NCBI RefSeq assembly: GCF_002155685.1
Contig: NZ_MUYK01000004.1
Coordinates: 310,001 to 374,000, forward strand
Direction: 5' to 3'
Origin: Erythrobacter colymbi
Lineage (GTDB): Bacteria > Pseudomonadota > Alphaproteobacteria > Sphingomonadales > Sphingomonadaceae
Length of the DNA: 64,000 nucleotides
Shown: in pieces, positions 62,898 through 64,000 of the stretch
Layout: every line of letters begins with the position of its first letter
Numbering within the stretch: position 1 is the stretch's first letter
Translations under genes and position numbers: made by a program
The notes under the pieces: model-generated
Seen by the model: the letters and a program-made list of their open reading frames with translations, nothing else
Database searches by the model: none
What the model was told of the DNA's origin: nothing

Positions 62898-63605
62898 ATG
62901 TCGACCCCATCCGAACCTTCGCCCCTGCGCCACACCCTGCTGACCGCGCTGCTGGGGCTGGTGTTCGGCTTCCTCGGCGCGGCGGCGTGGTCCTATTCCG
63001 GCCTTGCCGACAACCGCACCCGCAGCTTCCTGCTCGGCAACCCCGATCTCCTGCCGCAGATGGCGCAGGCCTATGAGGAGCAGGAGGCGGCCAAGCGGCT
63101 CGCGCAGATGGGGGGCGAGGTGCTCCAGCCCTTCCCCGGCGTCGTGCTCGGCAACCCCAACGGCAAGCGCGTGCTGGTCGAATTCAGCGACTACAACTGC
63201 ACCTTCTGCCGCCAGAGCCTCGGCGACGTGAGCCGCCTGATCGCCGAGGACCCCGATCTCAAGGTCGTGATCCGCGAATGGCCGATCTTCGAAGGCAGCG
63301 ACGTCGCCTCGCGCATGGCGTTGGCGGCGGGGATGCAGGGCAAATACGCCGCCTTCCATGATGCGATGTTCCGCACGAGGGATGTCGAGGCCGCCGCGCG
63401 CGCCGCCGGGCTCGATATGGCCAAGGCCCAGCAGGACATGGCCTCCGAGGTCGTCTCGACCGAGATCGCCCGCAACCTCGATCACGCCCGCGCCCTGGGC
63501 TTCACCGGCACCCCGGCATGGATCGCGGGCAACAAGCCCTTCGGCGGGGCGGTCGGCTACGAGAAGCTCAAGGCGGCACTGACCGCCGCCGGCACCGCTT
63601 CTTGA
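62898..63605 (+). CDS. DsbA-family thioredoxin-fold protein, membrane-anchored
   Basis: A 235-residue protein with one N-terminal helix (TALLGLVFGFLGAAAWSYS) and a thioredoxin domain. The redox motif is FSDYNCTFCRQSLGDV (Cys-Thr-Phe-Cys), and the cis-Pro is in FTGTPAWIAGNKPFGG. It resembles BdbD/DsbG-type oxidoreductases or ScsC. It should handle disulfides in the periplasm, next to the BepA-like protease. Confidence 0.88.
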   Translation: MSTPSEPSPLRHTLLTALLGLVFGFLGAAAWSYSGLADNRTRSFLLGNPDLLPQMAQAYEEQEAAKRLAQMGGEVLQPFPGVVLGNPNGKRVLVEFSDYNCTFCRQSLGDVSRLIAEDPDLKVVIREWPIFEGSDVASRMALAAGMQGKYAAFHDAMFRTRDVEAAARAAGLDMAKAQQDMASEVVSTEIARNLDHARALGFTGTPAWIAGNKPFGGAVGYEKLKAALTAAGTAS

Positions 63606-63613
63606 GGCCAGCG

Positions 63614-64000
63614 ATGCGCAGGGGGGTGCTGCTCGCGTGGCTCGCCGCCGCCGCGGCGCCGCTCGCCGCGCAGGACGAGGCCCTGCCCTATATCGATATC
63701 GATTACGCTGCCGAGCGTGCCGCCATCGGCCGCTATCAGGATGCCGACCAGCGCTTGCAGGATGTGGGCTGGCAGCTCGCCCGCGCCAATGCGCCCTATT
63801 GTTCGCGGATCGTGCCGGGCATCGGCCTGCAATTGCAGGACATGGCGAGCTATGGCGCGGCCGGGATTGCCCGCCGCGCGCTCGGCCTCAAGGGCAACTT
63901 CGCGGTGCAGACCGCCGCGCGCGGATCGCCCGCCGCGCTCGCCGGGATATTCACCCGCAACCGCGAGGTGGCGCGGATCGAGACGCTCGATCCCAACACG
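63614..64000 (+). CDS. Exported protein, truncated by the window end
   Basis: The first 129 codons are open to the window edge. A signal peptide (VLLAWLAAAAAPLAAQ) is followed by EALPYIDIDYAAERAAIGRY and RANAPYCSRIVPGIGLQLQD. The stretch VQTAARGSPAALAGIF resembles the ligand-binding turn of a PDZ domain, so the full gene may encode a PDZ-containing peptidase, perhaps M48-related as in sphingomonads. It follows the DsbA-like gene by 8 bases. Confidence 0.6.
   Translation, partial: MRRGVLLAWLAAAAAPLAAQDEALPYIDIDYAAERAAIGRYQDADQRLQDVGWQLARANAPYCSRIVPGIGLQLQDMASYGAAGIARRALGLKGNFAVQTAARGSPAALAGIFTRNREVARIETLDPNT

Overview
The window is 64 kb of high-GC chromosomal DNA packed with genes on both strands. 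The gene content points to an alphaproteobacterium of the Sphingomonadales, most likely the Erythrobacter/Porphyrobacter group. The reasons are a very large NAD-type glutamate dehydrogenase, a CYP153-type P450, MmcB behind a GTTC-N7-GTTC SOS box, PAS_5-like and DUF2141 proteins, and the rpe - heparinase - purH order. This placement is inference from families and composition; there is no rRNA gene. I see no phage, IS element or CRISPR array.

Layout. 0-5 kb: a membrane protein/XRE pair, a Tat-exported PhoD phosphatase, an alpha/beta hydrolase, and a TPR protein coupled to a luciferase-like oxidoreductase. 5-17 kb: NAD-glutamate dehydrogenase, a putidaredoxin-reductase-like flavoprotein, QueG, a NatAB-like ABC exporter, CYP153, an exported MsrB and a tandem PilZ protein. 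17-23 kb: tRNA-Leu, a Kef-type antiporter, IHF-beta, a short GntR regulator and a POT peptide transporter, with long intergenic gaps holding a modular family of hairpin repeats. 22.5-33.5 kb: two coupled amidohydrolases (the second looks catalytically dead) and an FKBP isomerase; an HxlR/thioesterase divergon with twin operators; NnrU, a crotonase, MlaA, dxs, a Zur-like regulator and an exported MsrA.

33.9-45.5 kb: purH/heparinase-like/rpe operon, a DUF2141 protein, a diacylglycerol-kinase-like gene fused by ATGA overlap to a nucleotidyltransferase-like gene (possible Tam41-type), an Lrp/alanine dehydrogenase divergon, an AraC regulator and a DUF885 peptidase. 45.5-53.5 kb is the most accessory-looking block: a DUF3592 protein and a 1005-residue Pro/Thr-repeat secreted protein, divergent from an ECF sigma factor that converges on a Ser/Thr kinase with TPRs, then an Inh-like protein and a lipoprotein. 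53.6-64 kb: a large TonB receptor, tRNA-Arg, mmcB, a sterol-desaturase-like hydroxylase with DUF2141, a PAS_5-like protein with an acidic linker, an M48 protease with TPRs, a DsbA-like oxidoreductase and a truncated exported protein.

Most promising leads: (1) at least five hairpins with perfect 8-9 bp stems of different sequence but the same CTCC loop, mostly placed downstream of stop codons; (2) the ECF sigma/kinase/giant repeat protein block; (3) the DAG-kinase/nucleotidyltransferase pair; (4) the active/inactive amidohydrolase pair whose ribosome-binding site lies in a hairpin; (5) the HxlR twin operators. Start codons were chosen by eye from Shine-Dalgarno sequences, overlaps and family N-termini.
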